A DNA stretch of 64,000 bases, taken from the NCBI RefSeq assembly GCF_036250695.1, contig NZ_CP109427.1:4216001-4280000 (forward strand), in the 5' to 3' direction. The notes beneath the pieces were generated by a model that was not told where the DNA came from, did no database searches, and saw only the letters and a program-made list of their open reading frames with translations. Shown here piece after piece: positions 26,476-37,300 of the stretch (position 1 is the stretch's first letter; each line of letters begins with the position of its first letter). Made by a program: the position numbers and the translations under genes. This stretch comes from Streptomyces sp. NBC_01497 (GTDB lineage Bacteria; Actinomycetota; Actinomycetes; Streptomycetales; Streptomycetaceae).

Positions 26476-27732
26476 TCAGTCGTGCAGGGGGAGTTGGACG
26501 ACCAGCAGTTTTCCGGCCATGGTCACGCCGCCGTCCATGGCGACGGCCAGCCCGTCCGCGTAGACGTGCGGACCCTCCACCACCGGCCCGGAGCGGCCGC
26601 CCTCGTCGTCGGGGTCTTCCGCGCCGACCTCGCCGAGCAGGTACGGGATGGGGCTGTGGCCGTGCACGACACGCGTCCCGCCGTAGGAGCCGAGGAGTTC
26701 CCGGGCGGCGTCGGGGCCGTCGTCGCGGAAGGCGAAGCGCTTGGTCAGCTTGCGGAACAGGTCCCAGCACTCGTCGGCGTCGTTGCGGGTGATGATCTGG
26801 TGGACGGTGTCGTTGACGTCGTCGATCGTCGTCCCGTAGTCCAGGTACGCCGTGGTGTCGGAGTGCATCAGCAGATGCCCGTCCTCCTCGGCCACCGCGT
26901 CGAGCCGGGACATCCACTGCAGGTGGACGTCCTGGAGTCGCTCCATGTCGTGCTGCTGGCCGCCGTTGAGCAGCCACGCGGCGTGGAACGTCGCGGTGCC
27001 GGCGCCCGAGCTGACCGGGGTGGGACCGAACCGCTTCGCGCCCAGCAGAAGCAGTTCGTGGTTGCCCATGAGGGCCTTGCAGTAGCCGCCGGCCGCCGCG
27101 GCCTCGGCGGACAGCCGCATGACGAGGTCGATGACGCCGACGCCGTCGGGCCCCCGGTCGGTGAAGTCGCCGAGGAACCAGAGGCGTGCGGTGCCCGCGG
27201 ACCACCGGCCCTCCGCGTCGACGAGGCCCTGCTCGCCGAGTGCGGCGAGCAGTTCGTCGATGTATCCGTGCACGTCGCCGACCACGTACAGCGGGCCGAG
27301 AGCCGGCTGCACGTCCTCGGCCTCCGTGACCTGCATACGGAGGGTGGGCGCGGGGCCGCGGTCGGAACCGATCACCGGGAGGTCCCGTTCGGTGGGGGTG
27401 TAGCCGTCGGGCAGCTCGTCGTCCGGGATCGCGTTGCCCGGGTGTACGGGCGCGACGGACTGCTCGGCCTGGAAGAGCCGCTCGTCGACCGGCGGTAGCT
27501 GCGACGCCCCGGGGGCGAGAGGCGCCTGAGGCACCTGAGAGATCTCGGGCGCCTGGGGCGCCCCGGCCGCCGGGGGCACATGCGGTGCGGGTGGCACCGG
27601 CTGCCCTGGCGTCACCGGCTGGGCGTCCGGCGCCTCGCCGGTCCCTACGGGAACCTGCGCGTAGGGCGGCACGCGGAAGTCGCGCAACGTCGCCGTACGC
27701 ACTACGGGTTCCTCGTCGGCCCCCTGTGTCAT
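26476..27732 (-). CDS. Metallophosphoesterase (PPP-like)
   Basis: The 418-residue protein has a Pro-rich N-terminal region (about 1-130) and a calcineurin-like phosphoesterase domain with GDVHGYIDELL, GDFTDRGPDGV and GNHELLLLG, the classic metal ligands, and a later VHGHSPIP. It resembles bacterial diadenosine tetraphosphatase/PPP phosphatases. Substrates could be phosphoproteins or dinucleotide polyphosphates. The ATG at 27732 is preceded by GGAGGGG with a short spacing; the open frame upstream to 28128 has no such signal. It is followed by no gene on the same strand. Confidence 0.87.
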   Translation of the reverse strand: MTQGADEEPVVRTATLRDFRVPPYAQVPVGTGEAPDAQPVTPGQPVPPAPHVPPAAGAPQAPEISQVPQAPLAPGASQLPPVDERLFQAEQSVAPVHPGNAIPDDELPDGYTPTERDLPVIGSDRGPAPTLRMQVTEAEDVQPALGPLYVVGDVHGYIDELLAALGEQGLVDAEGRWSAGTARLWFLGDFTDRGPDGVGVIDLVMRLSAEAAAAGGYCKALMGNHELLLLGAKRFGPTPVSSGAGTATFHAAWLLNGGQQHDMERLQDVHLQWMSRLDAVAEEDGHLLMHSDTTAYLDYGTTIDDVNDTVHQIITRNDADECWDLFRKLTKRFAFRDDGPDAARELLGSYGGTRVVHGHSPIPYLLGEVGAEDPDDEGGRSGPVVEGPHVYADGLAVAMDGGVTMAGKLLVVQLPLHD

Positions 27733-28285
27733 CGACCCCTCCACCACCGTCGCGCCGCCGCCGTACACCACGCGGACCGTACCGGTCGGGTGGGGGTCTG
27801 CCCACCTGAGGAAGGAAAAGGCCTGCGGTGTCGTGGGCCCATCATAGGAATGCCGCTCCTCCTGTGTGATGCACCAGGGGTGGTGAATCCTCATGGGATG
27901 CCGGTCGACCGGCTCTTTTCGCGCTGATCGCCCCAAATGGAGAGGTCTGGACCTGTGTCCCGACCCCGTGACGACCGCGAGGATCGGTCGCCCGACGGCG
28001 GCGCCGACCGTCGGGAACGGCCTTCGCCGCCACCGGCTGTCCCGCGTGAGCTCCCACGGGAGCACGGACCCCGGCCCGAACGGTGTCCTGCGGGTGGTTC
28101 CGCACGGACCTGGCGGCTGCCCCGGCACCGGGCGCGTCGGCTGCCGGATCGGGCCCCGACCGCGACCCCGGTCGCGAGGGCGGGCACTGCCCGCCCTGTC
28201 GCGGCGGGACGGGGACCGTACGGCTCCCGGCCGTGCGAGGAGCCCGCATGCCTCCCGGCCGACGCGTCCAGGGCGGGCCGGAGGG
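27733..28285. other. Intergenic stretch, no gene supported
   Basis: A plus-strand frame from 27955 (GTG, coding SRPRDDREDRSPDGG) looks superficially gene-like but runs into the LacI gene on the other strand and shows no family motif. No clear hairpin or repeat is seen beyond general GC-rich pairing. Confidence 0.45.
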
Positions 28286-29407
28286 TCAGGGCCGGTCGCT
28301 CGACGGGGAGCGGGGCGCGCTCACCGTCGTACGCGGCGGGCGGCGCTGCGAGGACGTCCGCACGATCAGCTCCGTCGGTATCACCCGCTCCAGCGGTCCG
28401 TCCGTCTCGACCCCTTCGATCGCGTCGATCAGCAACTGCACGACGGCGGTGCCAATACGGCGCGGCTTGAGCGAGAGCGTGGTGATCGGCGGTTCGGTCG
28501 CCGCGTAGACCGTCGACTCGCTGCAGCACACCAGCAGCAGGTCGTCGGGGACCCGCAGCCCGTAGCGCCGGGCGGCGGCCAGCAGGTCGGTGCCGTTGGG
28601 GTCGAACAGGCCGTAGACGGCGTCCGGCCGGTCCGGCCGGGCCAGCAGCCGGTCGGCGGCGACGGCGCCCGCGCACGGGTCGTGCGCGGGGTAGGACTCG
28701 TAGACCGGATCCTGGCCGACGCGCTCGCACCAGCGCAGGTACGCGGTGGTGGAGAGGCGGGTGTAGGTGTCGGTGGTGGTGCCGGTGAGCAGTCCGATGC
28801 GGCGGGCGCCGGCCTCGGCCATGTGGTCGAGCAGGTCGAGCACGGCGGCCTCGTGGTCGTTGTCGACCCAGGCGGTGACCGGCAGCGTGCCGGCGGGCCG
28901 GCCGTCCGAGACCACGGGCAGTCCCTGGCGGACGAGTTCGGTGACGACGGGGTCGTGGTCGGACGGGTCGACGACGACGGTCCCGTCGAGCGCGACGTTG
29001 GACCAGACGTCGTGCTGCGAGGTGGCCGGAAGGATCACGAGGGCGTAGCCGCGGGCGAGTGCCGCCGAGGTCGCCGCTCGCGCCATCTCGGCGAAGTAGG
29101 CGAACTCGGTGAAGGTGAAAGGTTCATCCCCGTACGTGGTGACGGTCAGGCCGATCAGCCCGGACTTCCCGGTACGGAGTGTTCTGGCGGCGGCCGACGG
29201 GCGGTAGCCGAGGCGCTCCGCGACCTCGCGGACGTGGCGGCGGGTCGCGTCGGGTAACCGTCCCTTGCCGTTGAGCGCGTCCGAGACGGTCGTGATGGAG
29301 ACACCGGCCGCGGCGGCCACGTCCCGGATACCGGCTCGACCACCCTGCCGGCCTCCCCTGCGCGTTGTGTCCGTCCGGCTCACCTGGTGTTTCCCTGCTG
29401 CTGTCAT
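28286..29407 (-). CDS. LacI-family transcriptional regulator
   Basis: The 373-residue protein starts with a basic leader of about 25 residues, then the LacI HTH (IRDVAAAAGVSITTVSDALNGKGRL, EVAERLGYRPSAAARTLRT) and a periplasmic-binding-like sensor domain to the C-terminus. LacI regulators repress sugar or nucleoside operons until an inducer binds. No transporter or sugar gene adjoins it, so the target is probably elsewhere or is the downstream metallophosphoesterase region. The long N-terminal leader suggests that translation might start nearer the HTH, but no better start was found. Confidence 0.9.
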   Translation of the reverse strand: MTAAGKHQVSRTDTTRRGGRQGGRAGIRDVAAAAGVSITTVSDALNGKGRLPDATRRHVREVAERLGYRPSAAARTLRTGKSGLIGLTVTTYGDEPFTFTEFAYFAEMARAATSAALARGYALVILPATSQHDVWSNVALDGTVVVDPSDHDPVVTELVRQGLPVVSDGRPAGTLPVTAWVDNDHEAAVLDLLDHMAEAGARRIGLLTGTTTDTYTRLSTTAYLRWCERVGQDPVYESYPAHDPCAGAVAADRLLARPDRPDAVYGLFDPNGTDLLAAARRYGLRVPDDLLLVCCSESTVYAATEPPITTLSLKPRRIGTAVVQLLIDAIEGVETDGPLERVIPTELIVRTSSQRRPPRTTVSAPRSPSSDRP

Positions 29408-30019
29408 GGCGAGCCGATAGTAGGGCGCGGGACAGGGGTGGGGCGTGTCGCAAATGCACTACTTGGCAGGCACGTTTCTGCATGATCATTAACGGCTGAA
29501 GCCCTGGGAAGCCAAGGCAGTTGACGGTGTGTTCGACGATCTTCCATGCGACGAGCGGCATCTGCCTGGGGCGGGGGTCATGTCTCGAAGAGGTCTCAAC
29601 TCACCACTACGAGGGACGCGCGCCACGGCGCGAGCCACCCGCGCTCGCCTGGGAGAAGTGCGCCCCCTGGGGATCGGGCCCCTCACGCGGACGGCAGAGG
29701 GTGTTCCGCCCGCGTCCGGGCGCCGGGTGGCGCTCGTGTCCCGGACGGCGCGACGGCGCGACGGCCGGCAGGGCGGTGCTCGGGCTCCGAGCGCCGGACC
29801 TCGCTCCCACGGACGGTCCGGCCGTCGGGCGTCAGGCACGCGGCCGGTCACCGGCCCCCGGAGGCCCCCGACCGATGCCGTCCCGGCGCCGGGCGTGGCG
29901 GTCGTCACGTGGGCCCGGGCTCTCCGGCCGTTCGCAGTGGCGCCATCTGCTCGTAGGGTGAGGTCACCGGATCGGCGGAGCCGTCGGCCCGGTCGTATGG
30001 ACGGCGAGGAGGAACACCG
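29408..30019. other. Intergenic stretch, no gene supported
   Basis: This holds the upstream regions of the divergent LacI and hisC genes. A short minus-strand frame at 29490-29561 (PLVAWKIVEHTVNCLGF) looks unlike the GC-rich shadows around it and could be a remnant, but it is too short to call. No hairpin or operator palindrome was recognised. Confidence 0.45.
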
Positions 30020-31099
30020 GTGAGCGAGACGGGCCCCAGGCTGCGCGCGCAGTTGGACGGCATCCCCACCTACAAGCCGGGTAAACCGGCTCCGGCGGGC
30101 GGGGCCACCATGTACAAGCTGTCCTCCAACGAGAACCCCTACCCGCCGCTGCCCGGAGTGATGGAGCAGGTCGCCGAGTCCGCGCGGAACCTGCACCGCT
30201 ACCCGGACCTGGCGTGCACCGCCCTGACGGGCGAGCTGGCCGCGCACTTCGGGGTTCCCGCGTCGCACGTGGCCACCGGCACTGGATCGGTGGGCGTCGC
30301 CCAGCAGCTGCTGCAGGCGACCTCGGGCCCCGGTGACGAGGTCATCTACCCGTGGCGCTCGTTCGAGGCGTACCCGATCATCGTGCAGATCTCCGGGGCG
30401 ACCTCCGTGCAGGTGCCGCTGGCCCCGGACGAGGGTCATGACCTGGACGCGATGGCTGCGGCGATCACCGACCGGACGCGGATGATCTTCGTCTGCAACC
30501 CCAACAACCCGACCGGCACCGTGGTGCGCCGGGCCGAGCTGGAACGGTTCCTCGACCGGGTCCCCGCCGATGTGCTCGTCGTACTGGACGAGGCGTACCG
30601 CGAGTTCAACCGCGACCCGGCGGTGCCGGACGGCGTCGAGATCTACCGGGACCGGCCCAACGTGGCGGTGCTGCGCACCTTCTCGAAGGCGTACGGGCTG
30701 GCGGGGCTCCGCGTGGGCTTCGCGATCGCCCACGAACCCGTGGCCGACGCGCTGCGCAAGACGGCCGTGCCCTTCGGCGTGAGCCAGATCGCGCAGGACG
30801 CGGCTGTCGCCTCCCTGCGCGCCGAGGACCAGTTGCTCGTCCGTGTCGACGCGCTCGTCGGGGAGCGTGACCGGGTGGTCCGGGAGCTGCGGGGCCAGGG
30901 CTGGACCGTGCCCGAGACGCACGCGAACTTCGTCTGGCTGCGGCTCGGGGAGCGCACGCTGGACTTCGCGGCGGCCTGTGAACGGGCAGGTGTGGTCATC
31001 CGGCCGTTCGCGGGCGACGGCGTGCGGGTCACCATCGCCGAGACCGAGGCCAACGACCTGTTCGTACGGGCGGCGGGGGAGTTCCGCAAGGAGCTGTAG
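30020..31099 (+). CDS. hisC: Histidinol-phosphate/aromatic aminotransferase
   Basis: The 359-residue PLP enzyme is of the HisC class: [13 protein letters not shown] at the N-terminus, [20 protein letters not shown] and RTFSK223[10 protein letters not shown] with the PLP lysine. HisC converts imidazole acetol phosphate to histidinol phosphate with glutamate; stand-alone copies outside the his operon often act on aromatic amino acids. No other his gene is near, so this may be a second copy (hisC2/pat type). The GTG start has a GAGGAGG site 7 bases upstream. A terminator follows. Confidence 0.88.
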   Translation: MSETGPRLRAQLDGIPTYKPGKPAPAGGATMYKLSSNENPYPPLPGVMEQVAESARNLHRYPDLACTALTGELAAHFGVPASHVATGTGSVGVAQQLLQATSGPGDEVIYPWRSFEAYPIIVQISGATSVQVPLAPDEGHDLDAMAAAITDRTRMIFVCNPNNPTGTVVRRAELERFLDRVPADVLVVLDEAYREFNRDPAVPDGVEIYRDRPNVAVLRTFSKAYGLAGLRVGFAIAHEPVADALRKTAVPFGVSQIAQDAAVASLRAEDQLLVRVDALVGERDRVVRELRGQGWTVPETHANFVWLRLGERTLDFAAACERAGVVIRPFAGDGVRVTIAETEANDLFVRAAGEFRKEL

Positions 31100-31119
31100 A
31101 CGCACCGAGGATCGCGGCG

Positions 31120-31150
31120 GGCCGCCCTGGACATCACGTCCCGGGCGGCC
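31120..31150 (+). terminator. Terminator of hisC
   Basis: GGCCGCCC pairs with GGGCGGCC around a loop of 15 bases, 20 bp after the hisC stop. Confidence 0.75.
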
Positions 31151-31285
31151 TTGTGCGTGGGGAGGACTTCCGACTTCCCCTTCCGCGGGCGGGGCGGCCC
31201 ACCGTCGTCGGATCACCGCGAGGGGCGAGCGCCGAGGAGCCGAGGTGCGGTGCCGCGACGTACGGCGCCGGCGTGCGGTGCCGGG

Positions 31286-31410
31286 TGGGCCGATGTGCGG
31301 GGCCGGCATGCGGTGCCGGGGGTCCTGGGCCGATGCGCGGGGCCGGCGTGGGGGCTCGTCCGCGCGTCCGGGGGTCCGCACGCCCCTCCAGGGTGTCCGC
31401 ACGCCCCTCC
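31286..31410. repeat. Short direct repeats between hisC and cydA
   Basis: A 22-bp word beginning TGGGCCGATG occurs at 31286-31307 and 31326-31347 with one mismatch (period 40). TCCGCACGCCCCTCC occurs at 31375-31389 and 31396-31410 (period 21). They lie in the non-coding part between the hisC terminator and the cyd promoter. Confidence 0.75.
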
Positions 31411-31614
31411 TCTCCCTGTCGCTCCGTGTCGTACGTCCGCGTCTCGCCGCACCGGGCCCCCGTCCGTGCGCTGTTCGGCGTTATGTATGTCTTTGGGCGT
31501 ATTTTCACTGCGCATTTCCGGCAATACGGGTGCTGGCGGTGTGACACGGATCAGGTGTGATTTAGGTGACGTACCCCCGCGTGATGATCCGACGAACGGC
31601 TGCGCAATACTGTT

Positions 31615-31640
31615 CTTGTGAATGTGAACGCATTCACAAG
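31615..31640 (+). promoter_or_regulatory. Rex operator upstream of the cyd operon
   Basis: TGTGAACGCATTCACA at 31623-31638 matches the Streptomyces Rex site (TGTGAACGCNTTCACA). A second inverted repeat, CTTGTGAATG (31615-31624) with CATTCACAAG (31631-31640), overlaps it and shares its right half. In S. coelicolor the NADH-sensing repressor Rex controls cydABCD. The site lies 81 bp before the cydA start. Confidence 0.93.
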
Positions 31641-31718
31641 CTCGCCTGGTTCGTAGGGGTATGGCCTGTCATGGGCCAGCGCGAGTCGTGTGACCACGGC
31701 GATGTAAGGAGAGACGAC

Positions 31719-33233
31719 GTGGATCTCGCTATGGCGCAGGACACCCTGGCGCGCTGGCAGTTCGGCATCACCACCGTCTACCACTTCCTCTTCGTACCGC
31801 TCACGATCTCCCTCGCCGCCATCACGGCGGGCCTGGAGACCGCGTGGGTCCGGACCGAGAACCCGAAGTACCTCACGGCCACGAAGTTCTGGGGAAAGCT
31901 CTTCCTGATCAATATCGCGATGGGCGTCGTCACCGGCATCGTGCAGGAGTTCCAGTTCGGCATGAACTGGTCGGACTACTCGCGCTTCGTCGGTGACGTC
32001 TTCGGTGCCCCGCTCGCGTTCGAGGCGCTGATCGCCTTCTTCTTCGAGTCCACCTTCGTGGGCCTGTGGATATTCGGCTGGGACAAGCTTCCGAAGAAGA
32101 TCCACCTGGCCTGTATAGGCATGGTCTCGCTCGGCACGATCCTCTCCGCCTACTTCATCCTCGCGGCGAACTCGTGGATGCAGCACCCCACCGGGTACCG
32201 GATCGACCCGAAGACCCACCGCGCCCAACTCACCGACTTCTGGGCCGTGCTGACACAGAACACGGCGATCACGCAGTTCGCGCACACGCTCACGGCGTCC
32301 TTCCTCGTGGGCGGCGCGTTCATGGTCGGCATCGCCGCGTACCACCTGGCGCGCAAGAAGCACGTTCCGGTGATGCGCACCTCGCTGCGACTCGGCCTGA
32401 TCACCGTGGTGATCGCGGGACTGCTCACCGCGCTCAGCGGTGACCAGCTCGGCAAGGTCATGTTCAAGCAGCAGCCCATGAAGATGGCGTCGGCCGAGGC
32501 GCTGTGGAACGGCGAGTCGCCGGCGCCCTTCTCGATCTTCGCCTACGGCGATGTCGCCAAGGGTCACAACAGCGTCGAGCTGGAGATACCCGGGCTGCTC
32601 TCCTTCCTCGCCGACGACAACTTCTCCTCGCACGTCCCCGGCATCAACGACGTCAACAAGGCCGAACAGAAGGAGTTCGGCCCCGGTGACTACCGGCCCA
32701 ACATCCCCGTCGCCTACTGGGGCTTCCGCTGGATGATCGGGTTCGGCATGGCGTCCTTCACCCTCGGCATGCTCGGTCTGTGGCTGACCCGGAAGAAGTT
32801 CATGCTCCCGGCACGGCTGCGGACCGGCCCCGACGAGGTGCCGCACCTGGTCCTCTTCCGCAACAAGGTGCTGAGCCCGAAGCTCGCCCGCTGGTACTGG
32901 ATCGCCGCTCTGTGGACGATGACCTTCCCGATGATCGCCATGTCCTGGGGCTGGATCTTCACCGAGAACGGACGGCAGCCCTGGGTCGTGTACGGGGTGC
33001 TGCGCACGTCCGACGCGGTCTCCCCCGGTGTCTCGACCGGTGAGGTCCTCACGTCCCTGATCGTCTTCACGCTGCTCTACGCGATCCTCGCGGTCGTCGA
33101 GTGCAAGCTGATGGTGAAGTACGTCAAGGCGGGGCCGCCCGAGCTCACGGACTCCGATCTCCACCCGCCCACCCGGATCGGGGGCGACCGCGACGAGGCG
33201 GACGCCGACCGGCCGATGGCCTTCTCGTACTGA
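31719..33233 (+). CDS. cydA: Cytochrome bd ubiquinol/menaquinol oxidase subunit I
   Basis: The 504-residue membrane protein has about nine TM segments. H22 in TTVYHFLFVPL corresponds to the heme b595 ligand; the GRQPWVVYGVLRT segment and a short, not extended, Q-loop are also seen. With CydB it forms the high-affinity quinol oxidase for low oxygen, which moves protons without pumping. The GTG start is chosen for its TAAGGAGAG ribosome site 6 bases upstream; an ATG four codons later is possible. The Rex operator upstream should repress it at low NADH/NAD+ (aerobic) and release it on oxygen limitation. Confidence 0.96.
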   Translation: MDLAMAQDTLARWQFGITTVYHFLFVPLTISLAAITAGLETAWVRTENPKYLTATKFWGKLFLINIAMGVVTGIVQEFQFGMNWSDYSRFVGDVFGAPLAFEALIAFFFESTFVGLWIFGWDKLPKKIHLACIGMVSLGTILSAYFILAANSWMQHPTGYRIDPKTHRAQLTDFWAVLTQNTAITQFAHTLTASFLVGGAFMVGIAAYHLARKKHVPVMRTSLRLGLITVVIAGLLTALSGDQLGKVMFKQQPMKMASAEALWNGESPAPFSIFAYGDVAKGHNSVELEIPGLLSFLADDNFSSHVPGINDVNKAEQKEFGPGDYRPNIPVAYWGFRWMIGFGMASFTLGMLGLWLTRKKFMLPARLRTGPDEVPHLVLFRNKVLSPKLARWYWIAALWTMTFPMIAMSWGWIFTENGRQPWVVYGVLRTSDAVSPGVSTGEVLTSLIVFTLLYAILAVVECKLMVKYVKAGPPELTDSDLHPPTRIGGDRDEADADRPMAFSY

Positions 33234-33247
33234 GGGGCAGGTCAGCC

Positions 33248-34366
33248 ATGCAACTCCATGACATCTGGTTCGTGATCATCGCCGTCCTGTGGACCGGCTA
33301 CTTCTTCCTCGAAGGCTTCGACTTCGGCATCGGGGTCCTGACCAAGGTGCTCGCCCGCGACCGCGCGGAGCGACGTGTCCTCATCAACACGATCGGACCG
33401 GTCTGGGACGGCAACGAGGTCTGGCTGATCAGCGCGGCGGGCGCCACGTTCGCGGCCTTCCCGGACTGGTACGCCAGCCTGTTCTCCGGCTTCTATCTGC
33501 CGCTGCTGCTGATCCTCGTCTGCCTGATCGTGCGCGGGGTCGCCTTCGAGTACCGGGCCAAGCGGCCCGAGGAGCGCTGGCAGCGCAACTGGGAGCACGC
33601 GATCTTCTGGTCGTCACTGCTGCCGGCCATCGTGTGGGGCATCATCTTCGCCAACCTCGTGCACGGGCTGCGGATCGACGCGCACGGCGACTACGTCGGG
33701 AGCCTGGGCGGTCTCCTCAACCAGTACGGCCTGCTCGGCGGGGCGGTGACGCTGCTGCTGTTCACCTTCCACGGCGCGGTGTTCGCGGCGCTCAAGACAG
33801 TGGGGGACATCCGGGCGCGGGCCCGGAGGCTGGCCACGGTGCTCGGGACGCTCACGGTCGTCCTCGTGGCGGGCTTCCTGGCCTGGACCCAGGTCGACAG
33901 CGGGGACGCGGAGTCGCTGTTCGCCGCCGTCGGGGCGGAGGTGGCCCTGATCCTCGCCGTGACGGCGAACAGCCGGGGACGCGAGGGGTGGTCGTTCGCC
34001 CTGTCGGGACTGACGATCGTGGGCGTGGTCACGATGTTCTTCCTGACGCTGTTCCCCGACGTCATGCCGTCCTCGCTGGACCCCCGTTGGAGCCTGACGG
34101 TCTCCAACGCGTCGTCGGCGCCGTACACGTTGACGATCATGACGTGGTGCGCCGGATTCGCGACACCGCTCGTCATGCTCTACCAGGGCTGGACGTACTG
34201 GGTGTTCCGGAAGCGGATCGGGACGCAGCACCTTGCTGTCGCCGCAGGTGGCTCCGGTGGCTCCGGTGGCTCCGGTGGCTCGGGCGGTTCGGGGAGCGCG
34301 GGCGCCGGTGGTCCGGGTGGCCAGGGGGACCCGGGGCCGTCCGTCCGTCCCGCCGACGCGTACTGA
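33248..34366 (+). CDS. cydB: Cytochrome bd oxidase subunit II
   Basis: The 372-residue protein has the CydB pattern: MQLHDIWFVIIAVLWTGYFFLEGFDFG, NTIGPVWDGNEVWL and several TM segments. It pairs with CydA to hold the oxidase together. It is 14 bp after cydA, with the cydDC start 10 bp beyond its own stop, so all three are one operon. The last 40 residues are a Gly/Ser tail with repeats of GGS (34248-34300, a 9-bp DNA repeat), not present in usual CydB; this is probably harmless repeat expansion. Confidence 0.96.
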   Translation: MQLHDIWFVIIAVLWTGYFFLEGFDFGIGVLTKVLARDRAERRVLINTIGPVWDGNEVWLISAAGATFAAFPDWYASLFSGFYLPLLLILVCLIVRGVAFEYRAKRPEERWQRNWEHAIFWSSLLPAIVWGIIFANLVHGLRIDAHGDYVGSLGGLLNQYGLLGGAVTLLLFTFHGAVFAALKTVGDIRARARRLATVLGTLTVVLVAGFLAWTQVDSGDAESLFAAVGAEVALILAVTANSRGREGWSFALSGLTIVGVVTMFFLTLFPDVMPSSLDPRWSLTVSNASSAPYTLTIMTWCAGFATPLVMLYQGWTYWVFRKRIGTQHLAVAAGGSGGSGGSGGSGGSGSAGAGGPGGQGDPGPSVRPADAY

Positions 34367-34376
34367 ACGGGAGCGG

Positions 34377-37300
34377 GTGTTTCACGTGAAACCAATTGAT
34401 CCCCGACTGCTGCGCTACGCACGGGCGACCCGGTTCTTCCTCGTCGCCACGGTGGCCCTGGGGGCACTGGGCGCCGGGCTGATCATCGCGCAGGCGATGC
34501 TGATCGCGGAGGTCGTGGTGGGCGCGTTCCACCACGGTGCGGGGCTCACATCCCTCCGCGACCCCCTGCTGCTCCTCGGGGCAGTCGCTCTGGGGCGGGC
34601 GCTGGTCGCGTGGCTGACCGAGCTGGCCGCCCACCGGGCCAGCGCCGCGGTCAAGTCCGAGCTGCGCGGACGCCTGTTGGCGCGGGCCGCCGAACTGGGG
34701 CCGGACTGGCTGAGCGGACAGCGCACCGGCTCGCTGGTCACGCTGGCCACCCGCGGGGTGGACGCGCTGGATGACTACTTCGCGCGGTACCTGCCGCAGC
34801 TCGGCCTCGCGGTCGTCGTACCGGTGGCGGTGCTCGCGCGGATCGTCACCGAGGACTGGGTCTCCGCGGCGATCGTCGTGGTCACCCTGCCGTTGATCCC
34901 GCTGTTCATGGCGCTCATCGGCTGGGTCACCCAGTCGCGGACGGACCGCCAGTGGCAGCTGCTGTCCCGGCTGTCCGGCCATTTCCTCGATGTGGTCGCC
35001 GGGCTGCCGACGCTCAAGGTCTTCGGACGGGCCAAGGCGCAGGCCGAGTCGATTCGCGCGATCACTTCCGAGTACCGGCAGGCGACGCTGCGGACACTGC
35101 GCATCGCGTTCCTGTCGTCCTTCGCCCTGGAACTGCTGTCGACACTGTCGGTGGCGCTCGTCGCGGTCGGGATCGGTCTGCGGCTGGTCCATGGCGACCT
35201 GGATCTGGACACGGGGCTGGTCGTCCTGGTCCTCGCGCCCGAGGCGTATCTGCCGATCCGGCAGGTGGGCACCCAGTACCACGCGGCGGCCGAGGGCCTG
35301 TCGGCCGCGGGGGAGATCTTCGCGGTTCTGGAAAGCGATTCGCCGCGCGGTGGGGGCACGGTGGCGCCCGCCTCGGTCCGCCTCGAACTGCGCGACGTGA
35401 CGGTACGCCACGAGGGCCGCTCGGTCGCTTCGTTGGACGCGGCGACACTGACCGTCGAGCCCGGTGAGACCGTGGCGCTGGCGGGGCCGAGCGGTGTCGG
35501 GAAGTCCACGCTTCTCGCCGTGGTGCTGGGCTTCACGCGTCCGACGGAGGGTGGGGTGCGCCTCGGCGGGGCCGACCTCGCGGACGTGGACCTGGGCGCG
35601 TGGCGGGAACAGGTGGCGTGGGTCCCGCAGAACCCGTACCTGTTCGCGGGCAGCATCGCCGAGAACGTGCGCCTCGCACGGCCCGACGCCGACGACGCGG
35701 CGGTGTGGGCGGCGCTTCGGGAGGCCGGGGCGTACGACTTCGTCGCGGCGCTCCCCCAAGGTGCGGAGACCGGACTGGGTGAGGACGGAGCGGGCCTGTC
35801 CGCCGGTCAGCGGCAACGGCTGGCGCTGGCACGCGCGTTCCTCGCGGACCGGCCGCTGCTGCTGCTCGACGAACCGACCGCGGCGCTGGACGGCGCGACG
35901 GAGGCGGGGATCGTGGACGCCGTGCGGCGCCTCGCGGCCGGCCGCACGGTCCTGCTGGTGGCGCACCGGCCCGCATTGCTCGCGGCGGCCGACCGGGTGG
36001 TGACACTGACGACGACGGAGCGGACGGGGACCGCACAGACCGTGGTCGGGACGGCGGTGTCGGCCGCGACGGCACCGGAGGCGCGGGCGACGGCGCCCGG
36101 GGCCGGGACGGTGTCCTCCGTGGTGGAGGCGGCGCCCGTACGGGCCGCACTGCCCGTTCGGCCCGTACGGTGGGGACGGCCCGCGATCGCCACGGCCGGC
36201 GAGCCGCGAACCGGTCTCGCGGCCGGCGGCACAGGTGGACACGCCACCGCCGACACGGCACGCGTCCTGGCCGGGCTGCGTGCCGCGCAACGCGGCACGA
36301 CGCAGGAGCACCTGACGCGCCAGGCCCTGGGGGAGCGTTCGGAAGGCACACCCGTGCCCACGACCACGCCCGCACCCGTGACCCCGAACGGGGCCCTGAC
36401 CGAGGCGGATGCTGGGGCCGGGGCCGGGGCCGGATTCGGTTCGGCCGTCGGTCCCGATCCTGCCCCGGCTGCGGAGTCGCGCCCTGAGCACCCGCTGTCC
36501 GCATCCGCAGTCGGACCCGCGCGGAGGCCGCTCGCCCGGGTGCGGACCGCCGCGGGTCCGCTGCGGGGCAGGTTGCTGCTCGCGCTCCTGCTCGGCAGCC
36601 TCGCGCTCGCCTCCGCCATCGGACTGCTGGGGGTGTCCGGCTGGCTCATCTCGCGCGCCTCCCAGCACCCGCCCGTCCTCTACCTGATGGTCGCTGTCAC
36701 CGCCACGCGCACCTTCGGGATCGGCCGGGCCGTCTTCCGGTACGCCGAGCGCCTGGTGTCGCACGACGCGGTGCTGCGGCTGCTCGCGGGGGTCCGCGTC
36801 GGCGTCTACCGGCGTCTCGAACGTGTCGCGCCCGCCGGGCTGCGCACCACCCGCCGCGGGGATCTGCTGACCCGGCTCGTCTCGGACGTGGACCAGCTCC
36901 AGGACTACTGGCTGCGCTGGCTGCTGCCCGCGGGGTCCTCGCTTCTGGTCTCCGCCGCGACCGTGGCGTTCACTGCCTGGCTGCTGCCCGCGGCGGGCGC
37001 TGTGCTCGCCGGGGGACTGCTGCTCGCCGGGGTCGCCGTGCCCGCGCTCAGCGGCGCGGTCGCCCGCCGTGCGGAGCTGCGGCTCGCTCCCGCGCGCGGC
37101 GCTCTCGCGGTCCGGGTCGCGGAACTCCTGCGCGGTCTCGGCGAGATCACCGTGGCCGGTGCGCTGCCGCGTCGGCTGCGCGGGGCCCGTACCGCCGACG
37201 GGGAGCTGACCTCACTGGTGTCGCGGGGGGCCGTGGCCACCGCACTCGGCGCCGGGCTCTCGGCCCTCGTCTGCGGCCTGACGGTGGCCGCCGCGGCGGC

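Noticed and set aside
27893..29257. Plus-strand frame of about 450 codons over the LacI gene
   Set aside because: It is the reverse-strand shadow of a well-supported LacI regulator and shows no motif.
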